A DNA stretch of 64,000 nucleotides from Lepas anatifera (Eukaryota > Arthropoda > Thecostraca > Lepadidae): NCBI GenBank assembly GCA_034440635.1, contig JAOTON010000895.1, positions 310,001-374,000 of the forward strand, in the 5' to 3' direction. The translations under genes were made by a program, and so were the position numbers. The notes under the pieces are model-generated. The model was given only the letters and a program-made list of their open reading frames with translations, was not told where the DNA came from and did no database searches. Every line of letters begins with the position of its first letter. Within the stretch, counting starts at the first letter, position 1. Below are positions 34,061-47,000 of the stretch, in pieces.

Positions 34061-37000
34061 GAAGTAAACTGCTTGTTGGCCTCATCTAGAAACTTGAAAA
34101 GCGGATTGCCCTTTGAGCAGAGACCCGGCTGGAGCTATTTTGACAGTGCATTTAGTTGTTTTTGTCAAACTTCGCTTCAACTGTGTGAACGAGATAATGT
34201 ATTTGTGATGACTGCACTTTCACTCCGACTACTCCTGTAATTATGTCAACTGTTGGTCACCAATTAAAGAAATAGGCTAGCTTGGCAAAGTTGTATCTTT
34301 AAAACGGATAGACGCACCAGTATAAACTGGATGACAGGCTGAAGCTTATTTTGTTTGGCAGGCAGATCTACTAACAGCGCTGGCTGAATCAGCCGCCGAG
34401 CTGGAGTTGATTTATGACCGCGATTAAAAGACTCAGATGCTGCCGATTGCTGTGGGACTGAAGGATTAGTGCAGCAGTTCTGAAATTGAGGAGGCCAGTT
34501 TTTGAATATTTATAAGTTGTCGTTGCAATTCGGAGCTTATGTCTTAATTTCATCTAGCTTCTCCGGGTGCTGGATTTGTAACACGTTATAGCAGGATTGG
34601 TGCACCATAATCAGACACATCACATACAAGCTGTAAATATTTGCTCGGAACCTTTGGCGGTGCGTCGCTTTTAGGGCGTTAGCGCCGGTGGGCCGGGTGT
34701 CAGGGCCTGTTGTTGACGCTGCCGCGCCTGTACAAGACCATCATCCCACGGATATTACGTATTTCTCGCTCGCTCATCGCCAGCCTTAAAGCCGGAACCT
34801 CAGCGAGAAGGCGCGATAAAAGCCTGCGCCACAGTGAGATCTCCTCCGACTCAAGTGGGGAGCGAAGTGTGAAGCGCTGTTCTGTATGTTCCATCGAGAA
34901 AGCACTCGCTCCTAAGATATTCCCGGCGAGGAGACTTTATCAGGCGGTTCAAAAAGAAAGGATGTGGAAAAATATAAAAGAAATGCGCTAAGAGGTCGAC
35001 CTGAAATTGGAATAATAATCCAATGCAGTCCCCACGCCGCAAAATCTTGTTGTCACCTGTTCTGGCGTATAGCGTCTCAGCCCTCCCGCTGTTGTGGATC
35101 CCGTGAATTTTGATTATTTCATTATGGTTCCAGTTATCAAGGCAATACAGAGCAAAATCAGCCCTGTATCAAGCTTATAAGCGTAGGAGGGGGCCGCTTT
35201 CATAAGCTCTCATCAATTTATCCCTGCTCTCGGTAAATGCGGAAAAGCTGAGCCTTCACAAGTTTCGTACGGTTTTCACAATGTCAGAACTCGTTACCAG
35301 GTTTTTAAAGCAGTTAAGAACATTTCGTGTTTAGGTCACACTGATCTGAAAACGTTAATAGAGGACAACTCCTTAGACACTGGACGAGTGGTGCCCTCAG
35401 GCTGTGCCGCTGGACCGGCGCAGCTGGTTAGTGTAAGGGTCGATCACCGCGCTGCTCCCAATAATACGGGCCCTGGTTAACCTGCGCAAATCCTGAGTCA
35501 ATGTGGGCACTTTCCAGTGCACTACCGTCTTCTGGGCTGGAGGTGGTCTAGGAAAAGGCTACAGATGTCTGCTTTGATGCAGTGATCTCCCATTCTGAAC
35601 TGTGGCGTCTTAACCAAATGCCAGTGGTCTTAGAGTCAACCCCATAGAAACCTGGCCGAATGCATCACGAGTATGGATATCCAAACTCCAACTCCGAATC
35701 TAGATTCAAATCCGGGGGTTCAGATGATTTGCATTTGAACTGCATTTGGGTCAAAAGCTCGGGCTGTAATTGTTAAATAGATTAGGTACAAGTGGTTTTA
35801 ATGGAGTTTAGCGATGGCCTGGATATCCATCTTTCCTGGCTATGACGAACTCTACAGAGCTGGTGGCGGTGTGTTGCCAGGGAAACACTTCTTTAAAAGC
35901 CTTGTAACCGGGGATATTCATTGCCCTCACTTTGGCCACAAAACCATACTTTGTCTTCGTGCAGAAGCGGCTGCAGGGACATGTTCGGTGGGGGGGGACG
36001 TGTCTGTGTCTGAACTCGCCACCTTTGGGGTGTGTTTCATCGCCCATCGATTCATTTCCGCCAGCGTGTTAGTGACCTTTGTAAGCGGCCAGGGAGATTG
36101 GCTCTTCTGGGAGGAGATGATTTCCGCCGGACACCGGCCCAGCAACTTGATGTTGGTGTGGATCTAGCAAAGGGTCCCGGATTCAGGTCAGATTCGGGGG
36201 AATTGTGCTCACTGGAGGGTTTTTTTCCGGAATCCGGCAGTGATGGTAGGGCCCTGCCCAGCTACGGGTCCGTCTCACAGCATAGCGCCAGCCAACAAAG
36301 TGTCGGGAGCTTAGAGTTAAGTTCGAATCTCTGTTTAATGCCATTTTTCCATCAATATATACTTTCACACTACGCGATAAATGATGTATACAGACCTAAC
36401 AGAGTACAAGGCACCCAGGCTTCCCCGGTGCAGGGCCCCTATAATTACGCTGCAGTGGCCATAAACTTGCATATCATTGTGTAAGAAATCTTTATCTCAG
36501 TCATCAGACTTTGAAAACTTCCTGAGACCAAGCTTTAGTCGAGAGCTATGGAATGCCAGAGAACCCATGCAAGTTTTAATTTCACACGACTTTACCATCT
36601 CACTCAAACTGGTCACCGTTTCCGGGCTTGTACTGATGAATTCTGTGTCCGCGAACAATTATATGCCACAGACACGTAGCGCACATCCGTGACCTTGCAC
36701 CCAGTTGTTAAGTCACTTTGCGATGCCTCCAAAAGTGCAAACATTAAACAAGTCTGATTGCTCTTCTTGGCAGATGAGTGGGGCTGTGGGACCGCCCGGT
36801 CTGGAGATGTGAGACGGGGTGCTGGTCGTATCTGGCAGTGTGCCGGTGGCGGGCACCAGGTGCTGTGTCAGCCGATCCCCCCGGACGCTACAGCGGCACC
36901 GGCAGTCACAACTCACAGTGCGTCGTTCTGCGCTGATGTATCGCGTGATCTTTCACCTCTCGCTGAGCCTGCCAACAGAGGCGGCGATCAAAGAACCCGC

Positions 37001-37804
37001 CCGGAAACGTGACGCGTGCCGAAATGGTTCAATTTTGCCGAGCAGCATCGGCAGACGTTTGGAAATGACTTGATATGGCGGGGCGCGGCGGCTCCGGACG
37101 ACCGTGATTGGACGGCGCAACACCGGCCCGGTGATCAGAAATTGTCTTAGTCACCGTTTGGCCAGCGTCGATTGAGATGTCTGCTTCACGGTGCGTTTGA
37201 TCCCCTTGGTTATGAGACATTTCATTGGGCTGTGGTGCGAGCTGTTTCCGGCGACTCCTGTTAGCCGATATCCGGTTGGCGCCCACTGCTGACCTCGCCA
37301 GTCTGGGGAAGGCCAGGGGCATGGATACCGCAGCGGCCACCATAAACTCTGCTTGAAAACAAGCTGCCATTAACATTCTGCAACCCTCGTACTTCCTTAC
37401 TGATGGTGAACTCAGTGAAGCGTGCGGCTCCCTGTGGTGCCATCAGACTGCGGGGCGTTTACACTCATTAAGGTCACCCCAAGGTCAGTGTCCCTAAACT
37501 TTGGACGAACTTATTCAGCCAAGAGATTCTCGAGGCAATTCTAACCTCACCCGGACGTGAACGTGCACCTGCACCGGGTGGCTATGAGGAATCCTTGATT
37601 GAGTACATCAGCAGATGAGACAGGCCGCGATTCTGACGCCGTGGTCCGGCTGTTCCCGTCACCTCGCACGCAGATACTGACAGAAACAGACCCGAGAACA
37701 GAACTAGCGTACACAAGGTTTTCAGCCCCTTAGTCAGATGGCCGATGACCTTCGTATCACGGAGGGGCGAATGGAGAATTGTGTAATCTTGTTTTAGTGT
37801 CATA
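34061..37804. other. Unassigned 3.7 kb
   Basis: GC-rich patches (34680-34990, 35800-36480, 36750-37440) carry overlapping frames on both strands, the longest 150 codons (36032-36484). None shows a domain or splice context I trust. There is no repeat with recognisable ends. Host exons could hide here. Confidence 0.4.
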
Positions 37805-38692
37805 TGCATGAATGTGAAATATTAAGGTTAGGTCTTCTCAGGTCAGGTCACCGGTACCGGTCAAGTGACCTCACCTCCAGAAAAGTTTCGGATAGCATAA
37901 CTAAGAACAGGGTGAAATTATCCAACTGTGACTCATATCATACAATTGGCCCAGCAGTTACTACAAAATACATTCCGAGAATTTTCATATCGATGACCTA
38001 GAGTCAGGTACAGATCATAACCTCTATATTGGAAATGCATGAGAAAAACTGGAATTGACCGAAAAATGATTATATTTCTATAAAAACAGCTTAGAATACC
38101 TTCCTACTCTCCAAATCGTAGTATCCGAGGCCCCTATCCAGACTCATGCTGCAAGTTTGGACCTGTGAACTCTTGAGAGGTCATCTGAGAAAAACTGAGC
38201 AGGTTTTCAGACTTAAGTCGATAACTTGACCAGAAATGATGAGTGAGGTTCCATTTTGATACCATTACGTTTGGATTATCAGTACGGGTCGATTGATGTG
38301 CATATTGATTATATTAGGTCAGTTGGTGACCTTGACCTGACCTTAGGTCAGATATTTTTATGTTATGACCTAGTGTGATCATATTATACCCAGTCGATTT
38401 GCCGTAACAAGAGGAAGCGAATAGTACTAAAACATTGACTCCAGCCCAGCTCTGTCAGACGCTAGAGCCCAGAAACTCTTTTCTAACCTGTGACCTTCTT
38501 TGAGCTGTCATGACCTCAATATTGATCTAAGGCAGAAAGTGACTAATACAGTTTCCCTATCAATTCTTATGAGTTATCTACCAGCTTCCATGTTTTTTCG
38601 CTATCCCGCATAGGAGCCGAGATCGACGGGGGTATTGGAAACCCCTTTCCTCATAGGGGCGAAGGTGGCTCGGAGGCCCACTGGGGCAGGTG
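37805..38692 (-). mobile_element. TTAA-type AGGTCA-rich element, left end truncated
   Basis: The right end is TTAA (38693-38696), preceded by CCCACTGGGGCAGGTG. Its reverse complement matches the end at 54245 (CACC-GCCCC-TGGG). The order of internal blocks is the inverse of 54245-55226. Shared landmarks are GGTCAAGTGACCTCACCTCC, ATCGTAGTATCC, GTCATGACCTCAATATTGA and GCATAGGAGCCGAGATCGA. The terminal ~110 bp expected at the left are missing. Confidence 0.68.
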
Positions 38693-38696
38693 TTAA

Positions 38697-39530
38697 CGAA
38701 CAAAATGATTGGGAGAACGGGGAAATTTGAAATGTAGTTTTTGGGGTCCATCAGCGGCAGGAACAGGATACAAAAATTCCAGCCCTTGGTGTTGAAACCA
38801 ATCGTCAACTGTGACATAACAATTCCAATATTCTCATTACCTCAGAGTGATCATAAACTCTTGGGCTGACCGTTTTTGCCTAGATACACACATTGCCTAT
38901 ACACACTGACTAACTCAGCTTTGACTCCGTAGTTGGTCGTATCCGCCTCCTCCTTCCCGAGTCTTCACGCGCCTCCCTCCATTACTTGCCACATCGGATC
39001 ACACGGAATGTTGCGCTAACAGCCATGCTATTGCCGCAGAAGTGTTATGCGGGGGATAAGATAAAGGAGGAAATGAGGGAGACAAATGCATGTGTCAGGA
39101 TAATGTATGCCAACGGCCAGGATAGTTGTGGTGGAAGTGTCTTCGTACGTGATTTGTTATACAAGAGCAATGATTTACAGAACCCAACGCGAATCTCGCT
39201 TGGTGTTTACTCTATTTGTCTCAACAGTGACTTCTCGTCCAGTGCAACCATGGCACGTGGAATAGAAGAGGCGGCACCGACCGTTTATGAAACATTATCA
39301 GCCCTTAACGTCGCAGAACTGGTGCGCAACCTAAGCTTGGATTTTCTGACTGTCATTTGCGATTTGGATAGTATGGTGTCAAAACTTGTGGGCTCATTTG
39401 CCTTGAATTACGCGCAGAGTTCCGCTGTGTGCTGGGGCTTATGACATGACATATGCTCGGTTTGCAAGGAACGCTGCCGCCAGCAAATGTCAGGCCAGTG
39501 GTGCGCTGGGCTAGGACGTGCGGCGCCGGC
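38697..39530 (+). other. Unassigned, with a 152-codon open frame (38986-39444)
   Basis: The plus frame contains ARIMYANGQDSCGGSVFVRD-like text (VRIMYANGQDSC) and matches no family I recognise. It ends about 90 bp before the 30-bp minisatellite. It has no ATG start at its beginning and no convincing splice sites were identified, so I do not call a gene. Confidence 0.3.
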
Positions 39531-39846
39531 AAAGCCAGCACCAGACACAGCAGCTGCAACAGAGCCAGCACCAGACACAGCAGCTGCAGCAGAGCCAGCA
39601 CCAGACGCAGCAGCTGCAGCAAAGCTGACATCAGACACAGCAGCTGCAGCGGAGCCAGCACCAGACACGGCAGCTGCCGCAGAGTCAGCACCAGACGCAG
39701 CAGCTGCAGCAGTGCTAACATCAGACACAGCAGCTGCAGCAGAGCCAGCACCAGACACAGCAGTTGCAGCAGAGCCAGCACCAGGCACGGAAGCTGGGGC
39801 AGAACCAGCACCAGACACAGCAGCTGCAGCAGAGCCAGCACCAGAC
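39531..39846 (+). repeat. 30-bp minisatellite, left part
   Basis: Units of exactly 30 bp, AGCCAGCACCAGACACAGCA then GCTGCAGCAG. Variants replace GAGCCAGCACCA with TGCTAACATCA. All three forward frames and most reverse frames stay open because 30 is a multiple of three and the unit has no stops; one frame reads PAPDTAAAAE. The array is broken at 39846 by the 8.3 kb element and resumes at 48153. Confidence 0.95.
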
Positions 39847-39935
39847 CAGTGACGGATCTAGGATTTCGTTAAGGGGGGGCCCAGGCTCGGAGGGCGCCGA
39901 ACCTGGGGGGCGCCGAACCTGAGGGGCGCCAATTT

Positions 39936-40409
39936 CAGTCGCGGATCTAGCCGGTCGGTTTGGAAGGGACAAACCACAGTCGAAAAGCAAAAAAAAAAAA
40001 ACGTCACGCAGTCAAAAGCTGCGCCAGCTATATCACTTGCCGGAAGAATTTTGGGGTATTTCAGACGAAGACCCAAAAAAGGGCTCGAGATACTTCTTCC
40101 TATCCAAGGCTGGCTATACTATAACTGAGAATTATTGATATCTACTCCATGATTCTGATGAAGGGTTGTGCCCGAATATACAATCTTCAGTGTTTTTTAC
40201 ATTTCCGGATTCGAGGGGACAGGCCAGGGAACATCTTATCAAATTATGTTCTGTTTGAAGTTGAGAGTTGAAACACCAAAATCTTGCTTATAAACTAAAA
40301 AGGAGTAGGGGAAAAAGGAGGTCGATCGCTTTGGGGGCGAAAACATAGTTTTGTCCCGAGCTTTTCCGTTTGGGGAATGCCATTTTTGCCCCCCCTGGAT
40401 CCGCCACTG
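39936..40409. mobile_element. Nested hAT MITE, 474 bp
   Basis: The left end is CAGTCGCGGATCTAG and the right end the reverse complement of CAGTGGCGGATCCAG. The flanks are GCCAATTT (39928-39935) and GTCAATTT (40410-40417), 7 of 8 identical. It has no coding capacity. It sits 89 bp inside the left end of the 8.3 kb element and is younger than that insertion or carried by it. Confidence 0.78.
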
Positions 40410-40739
40410 GTCAATTTACCACCCAAAAGGCGGCCAGTGTCAATGAAAAACGCGTTTAAAAAAGGATTTGTAAATGCTTATTTTCATGAAGGCTTCTCCT
40501 TAGTGATGACATCTTCACGTTTACCATCAAGCATATTTCGGGCCAGCTAACGACTGGTACCTTGGTAGAAAATGCTGAAAGCACCCACTGACGCTAACTG
40601 AAGCACGATGAGCAAATAATACAGTTATCTTCGGTCATGGCAAAAACTGGGGCGTAGTATCCACCACCTCCACTTATCACAGTTGTCCTGGCTAACGGCT
40701 CCATACTGAAATACCCGATTGACGCTAACCTGAGCCTCA

Positions 40740-41480
40740 TAGGCCGCAGAACCTCTGCGGGCCTGGGCCCCTGAGTTTTTGGTGACTTCCCTGAGTTTAT
40801 ATCGAGTCCCCTCAGCTGATCTGGGACCGCTTTAGTTAACTAGGCTCTCACACTGAACTTGAAACCTATATCTCGCCGCTGAAGCCAATTAAGCTTTTCG
40901 GGGCCCTTTTATCGATATAGGGCCCCATCAACAGGTCCTGGGCCCTCTGAGCTAAAAACTGGAGCTCTGAGCTCTGAGCCCCGAGCTGGATTAGTGTCCC
41001 TTAAGCTGGTCATTGTCCCCTGGGTTGGTATCGTTTTCGTTTAACTGATATAGATCCCTTCAGCTTGTTTGGGGCCCGCTGTGCGTATCTGGACACTAGT
41101 TCGGCGAGCCACCCAGCTAGTCTGGCCCCATTAGTTTTATGGGCCTTCTAAGCTTCTGCAGGTTCCCCTCAGAGTGCCTGGGCCCCATGAGTTGAAAACT
41201 GAACCCCTGGGTTAGTTTTGGGTCCCTGAGCCTATTTAGAAACCGTTTAGATAGGTAGGCACCCCACGCTGGTCTTGAGAATCCTGTGTTGGCACTGAGG
41301 TCAAATGAGCTCGTCGGGCGCCCTTATCTAGGTCCCCCTAACTGGCACGGGCCCCTCAGCTGATTTTGGAGACCCAAAATCCCTCCTACCGGATTCCACC
41401 CTCGCCAGATTTCCTGACTCCCTGAGGGCCCCTGGGGGCCAATGCAGATTTTTCCAGGGATCATCGCTGGGGTCCCTCCC
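40740..41480 (+). repeat. Type-1-like GC minisatellite
   Basis: Degenerate units such as GGGCCCCTGAGTT and TCCCCTCAGCTGATCTGGGA have the same composition and order as the arrays at 4190-4791 and 9069-9480. I could not find hAT ends bounding this array. It adjoins the AGGTCA-rich element at about 41490. Confidence 0.7.
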
Positions 41481-41499
41481 CCGAGACAAAGCTTACAAC

Positions 41500-42300
41500 A
41501 TGTCTCTGTCTATATACTCTAGCATCTGCCAGAGTTGAGCTAGAATCATTTTTAGGCACACTTCGCTTCCTCTCGTTACGGCGAATCATCAAATAATGCA
41601 TAATATGACTATACTAGGTCAAAACATAAAAATGACCTGACTTATGGGTAGGTCAAGGTCACCATCTAGCCTAGCATAGTCAGTATGCATATGAATCAAG
41701 TCACAATAGCAATAAAAATGGTATCAAAATACGGGTTTTATCAATATTTCCAGCAAAGCAATTGACCCAAGTCTTAGAACCTGCTTAGGAAGCCCCAGAT
41801 GAACTCTCAGAGGTAATATGTCTAAACTTGCAACATGAACCGATAAAGAGGCCTAGGATACTATGATTTGGGGAATCCGAAGGTATTCCAAGCGGCGTCT
41901 GCAGACATAGAACAATTTTTCGGCGAATTTCCGTTTTACCCCATGCATTTTCAATGGAGAGGTCATGATTCGTACCTGTCCCTAGGTCATCGATGGGAAA
42001 AATCCCGGGATAAATCTATTAGTACTTTTTGGGCCCATTATATGGTACAAGCTTGAATTCGATAGGTTCACCCTTTTCTTACTTACGCCACCTTAAACAT
42101 TTTTGGGATGAGGTCACTTGAACTGCGCTGGTGACCTGACCTGAGATGACACAACCTTAAATTTTGAGGGAAAGTTGCGGAATTGATCAATGATAAGGGG
42201 TGACAAGTACTGTGTCGCTTCGCGCCGACGTCTTTTCGTGCCACTGGGAGACCTCGAGGGGGTGTTCAAGCACCCCCCCAACGGGCCGGAACGGGGCGTG
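41500..42300 (+). mobile_element. TTAA-type AGGTCA-rich element inside the 8.3 kb element
   Basis: Colinear with 54440-55226. Landmarks are GACTATACTAGGTCAAAACA, CATGAACCGATAAAG, CAATGGAGAGGTCATGAT and the end hairpin GGGGGTGTTCAAGCACCCCC. The right terminus reads GGGGCGTGAAT where other copies have TTAA, and the left terminus is cut by the adjoining array. 42310-42590 continues with further AGGTCA motifs of a different copy. Confidence 0.65.
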
Positions 42301-42589
42301 AATACTCTAGAACAGGACTGAGGCCAAAAAGGGAAGGCTCTAAACAATATCTGCAATTTTTGAGGTCAAGGTCCTTCAAGGTCATTGACCTATTACGGCA
42401 CAACCCAACAAATTAGGCCTAATTTACGCTATAACTAGCGCTGTGCCCAAGCTTACCAATGACCTTTGATCAAGCATTGATCATCAAGGCCAGTGACCTT
42501 TAAAATTGACCTGTAACCTGGATCTTAACACTGAATAACCTTTACTTTGATGTAATTGCATGCGTCATAATAGGTGTCGTAACATTATG

Positions 42590-43770
42590 CAACGTCATTT
42601 AGGGGCTGTCCAGGAGTACCTGTGCTCATCAGGGACACTTATGCTCTCTGGAGGGGCCTTTGCTTCGATGAGGCCCCTGTGCCACCCAGGGGCGCCTTCA
42701 CTCCCCAATGGACGCAACCTAGCTATCCAGGGGCATCTTTGCTGTTCCGGGGGTGCCTTTGATACCCAGTGGCCAAGGGGAGCTTTTTCTTATCCAGGTT
42801 CACCTTGGTATTTAGGGGCGTATTTTTATTCAAGGTAACCTATACTACCCAGTGGCGCCTACCCTATGCAAGGGGCGCTTAGGCTATCCAGGGGGCGGCA
42901 ATTCGCTATACATAGGGCGCCCTTATGCTCTCCATGGGCACCTCATTCAGAGGGTGCCTCTGATATTCAGGGGCGCTTTTCCTATCAGCAGGGTACCTGT
43001 GCCATCTTGGGGCTATTCTTATCAAGGGACGCTGCTGTTATTCAGGAATACCTACACCACTGTCGAGGGTCGCCTTTGCTACCCAGAGGCGCCTTTATTT
43101 CTCAGGAAGTTTGGCGCCCGTGCTTTAAGGAATGCTTTGGCATCGATTGATTGCTCTATTATTGGGCTTAGGTGCGCGTGAACCTTGAGCTCATGTAGCG
43201 CCCATATTGTTGCTAAGGAACGCTTATGCTATCAAAGGGCGCCTTTACTATCCAGGGGCGCTGTTTTATTCAAGGCAGTCTGCTCTATCCACGGGCATCT
43301 GATATTTCGGGGGCGGTGCCTAGGTTATTCAGGGAGGCGGTTTTTTCTCCACAGGGGCGCACTATTGCTTTCCAGGGGCGCCGTTACTGCCCGGGGGTGT
43401 CTTTCTATCCAGGGGCGCACATGCTGTCTAGATGTATTTTTCAATCACAGACATGATTGAAATACATGCCCCTACGTTATCCTGGGTGCTTTTTGTCTCC
43501 GGTGAGGCGCTATTTTTCTCTTTCGGCACCAGTTTATTAAAGGGCACCTATGCTGTCCAGAGAACCTTTGTTATCTGGGGCTTCCTTCGCTACCCAAAGG
43601 GAACATTTTACTTTAATGGAGTGCCTATTTCCATCTAAGCGGCGCATATGCTGTCTTGGAGCGCCTTTGCAAACATGGGGCGCACTTTTCTATCCAGGTG
43701 CGCCTTTGCACTTGAGGGGGCGCCTCTGCAATCCAGGAGGAGCCCAAAATAGATGGAGAATAAAAATTCT
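42590..43770 (+). repeat. Type-3 GC minisatellite (GGGGCGCC), irregular part
   Basis: Units of about 19-35 bp around GGGGCGCCTTTGCTATCCA with much length variation. 43771-44050 is a more degraded segment with GGCGCTC spacers. Frames that stay open here are repeat artefacts. Confidence 0.85.
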
Positions 43771-44050
43771 GAAATAAGGCGCTCGAACACTGAAATAAAG
43801 TGACTAGTTATCAGAAAGAGGCGCTCATCTGCTTAGCGGGGAGGACTGCTGGTTGGTGAGGGCAGCGTTCTCGGAAGTGGGGCGCACATACTGAAAAAGA
43901 CACCCGGTTGCAGCGATGGAGCACTAAGCCTTCAGTTATAGGTTAGCGAAATGTGGTTTAAGGCAGTCCATGCTCAAATTGAGCGCTCGAGCCCTGTAAC
44001 AGAGCGCACGACTGTCGGACAGGTGTGCCAAACCATAGACAATAGGGAAG

Positions 44051-47000
44051 CTGAAGATGGAAAGGGACACCTATGATATCCTGGGGGCGCCTGTACTCTC
44101 AGGTGAGGCGCTTGTTTTCTTTCTCAGGCGCCTAGTTTATCCATGACCGCCTATGCTGTCCAGATCATCTATTTCAAGAAGGGTTAACTTTGCTGTCCAG
44201 GGGCGCCTTTGCTATCCAAGGGCACATATGATATATGTAGGGCGCTTTATGCAGAGGGCGCCTAGGCTGTCCAAGGGCGCCGTCCTAACCAAAGGCCGCC
44301 TTTCACTTCCCTGAATTGCCTATTTCTATGTAAGGGGTGCATATATTATCTAGGAGTGCCCTTGATATACGGAGACGCCTTTTTGTCCAGCGGCGCCTTT
44401 GCTCTTGAGGGACGCTGCTCCAATCCAGGGTAGCTGAAGATGGATAAGGGACATCTATGTTATACAGAGGGAGCCTGTACTTTCCAATGGGGCGCTCATT
44501 TTCCTTCTCAAGCACCTAGTTTATCTAGAGAGCGCCTAGGCTATCCAAAGGCGCCTTTACTATCGAAGGGGTGCCTTCCTAGGGGCACCTTTGCTGTCCA
44601 AAGCACTTGTGTCCAGGGTTGTCTTTGCTGTCCAGTGGCGCCTCCAAAAGTGCATATGATATCCCTGGGCGCTTTATCCAGTGGGTGCCTGGACTATCAA
44701 AGGGCACTTTTTTATCCAAGGGTTGCATTTATTTTCCTGAAGTGCCTATTTCTATCTAAGGGGCTCCTATTCTGTCCAGGGCACCTATGTTTCCCAGATT
44801 TGCCTTTGCTGTCCAGGGACGCCTTTGCTATCCAAGGGCACCTTTCTTAACCAAGGGGCGCATTTTGCTTTCCTGGACCACCTATTTCTATCTAAGGGGC
44901 GCATATGTTATCTAGGAGCGCCTTTGATACCAGGAGGCGGCTTTTTGTCCAAGGGCGCCTTTGCTCTTGGGGGGCGCTGCTCCAATCCAGGGCAGCTGAA
45001 GGTGGATAAGGGGCATCTATGTTATACAGAGGGAGCCTGTATTTCCCAGTGGGGCGCTCGTTTTCCTTCTCGGGCTCCTAGTTTATCCAGGGGGCGCCTA
45101 GGCTATCCAAAGGCGGCTTTTCTATCGAAGGGGTGCCTTCCTAGGGGCGCCCTTGCTACCCAGGGGCGCCTTTGCCGTCCACAGCACTTGTGTTATCCAG
45201 GGTTGTCTTTGCTGTCCAGGGGCGCCTTTGCTATCCAAGGGTGCATATGACATCCATAGGGCGCTTTTTCCAGTGGGCGCCTAGGCTATCAAAGGGCGCC
45301 TTTTTCTGCTCAAGGTGAGCATTTTATTTTCCTAAAGCGCCTACTTCTATCTAAGGGGCGGTTATGCTGTACGGGATAGATATGTTACCAAGATTTGCCT
45401 TCGCTGCCCAGGGGCGCCTTTCCTAGCCAAGGGCGCATATGATATCCGTAGGGTGCTTTTTCCAGTGGGCGCCTAGGCTATCAAAGGGCGCCTTTTTCTG
45501 CTCAAGGTGAGCATTTTATTTTCCTAAAGCGCCTACTTCTATCTAAGGGGCGCTTGTGCTGTACGGGGTACATATGTTACCAAGATTTGACTTTGCTGCC
45601 AAGGGGCGCCTTTCCTAGTCAAGGGTGCATATAATATCCGTAGGACGCTTTTTCCAGTGGGCGCCTAGGCTTTCAAAGGGCGCCTTTTTCTGCCCAAGGT
45701 GATCATTTTATTTTCCCAAGGCGCCTACTTCTATCTAAGGGGCGCTTATTTTGTCCGGGGTACATATGTTACCAAGATTTGCCTTTGCTGCCCAGGGGCG
45801 TCTTTCCTAGCCAAGGGCGCATATGATATCCGTAGGGCGCTTCATCCAGGGGGCGCCTAGGCTATCCAAAGGCGGCTTTTCTATCGAAGGGGTGCCTTCC
45901 TAGGGGCGCCTTTGCTACCCAGGGGCGCCTTTGCTGTCCACAGCACTTGTGTTATCCAGGGTTGTCTTTGCTGTCTAGGGGCGCCTTTGCTATCCAAGGG
46001 TGCATACGACATCCGTAAGGCGTTTTTTTCCAGTGGGCGCCTAGGCTATCAAAGGGCGCCTTTTTCTACCCAAGGTGAGCATTTCATATTCCTAAAGCAC
46101 CTATTTCTATCTAAGGGGCGCTTATGCTGTCCAGAGCACCTAGGTTACCAAGATTTGCCTTTGCTGCCCAGGGGCGCCTTTCCTAGAACAGGGTGCATAT
46201 GATATCCGTAGGGCGCTTCATCCAGGGGGCGCCTAGGCTATCCAAAGGCGGATTTTCTATCGAAGGGGTGCCGTCCTAGGGGCGCCTTTGCTACCCAGGG
46301 GCGCCTTTGCTACCCAGGGGCGCCTTTGCTACCCAGGGGCGCCTTTGCTGTCCACAGCACTTGTGTTATCCAGGGTTGTCTTTGCTGTCCAGGGGCGCCT
46401 TTGCTATCCAAGGGTGCATATGACATCCGTAGGGCGCTTTTTCCAGTGGGCGCTTAGGCTATCAAAGGGCGCCTTTTTCTGCTCAAGGTGAGCATTTTAT
46501 TTTCCTAAAGCGCCTACTTCTATCTAAGGGGCGGTTATGCTGTACGGGATACATATGTTACCAAGATTTGCCTTCGCTGCCCAGGGGCGCCTTTCCTAGC
46601 CAAGGGCGCATATGATATCCGTAGGGTGTTTTTTTCCAGTGGGCGCCTAGGCTACCAAAGGGCGCCTTTTTCTGCTCAAGGTAAGCATTTTATTTTCCTA
46701 AAGCGCCTACTTCTATCTAAGGGGCGCTTGTGCTGTACGGGGTACATATGTTACCAAGATTTGACTTTGCTGCCAAGGGGCGCCTTTCCTAGTCAAGGGT
46801 GCATATAATATCCGTAGGGCGCTTTTTCCAGTGGGCGCCTAGGCTTTCAAAGGGCGCCTTTTTCTGCGCAAGGTAATCATTTTATTTTCCCAAGGCGCCT
46901 ACTTCTATCTAAGGGGCGCTTATTTTGTCCGGGGTACATATGTTACCAAGATTTGCCTTTGCTGCCCAGGGGCGCCTTTCCTAGCCAAGGGCGCATATGA

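Noticed and set aside
34710..34991. 93-codon plus frame as a host exon
   Set aside because: An AG precedes it, but there is no family match and an antisense frame overlaps it. Evidence too weak.
40740..41480. A separate hAT-like element bounding the type-1 array
   Set aside because: I looked for CAGTG- or CATAGGCG-type ends near 40640-40740 and 41400-41500 and found no convincing pair or duplication.
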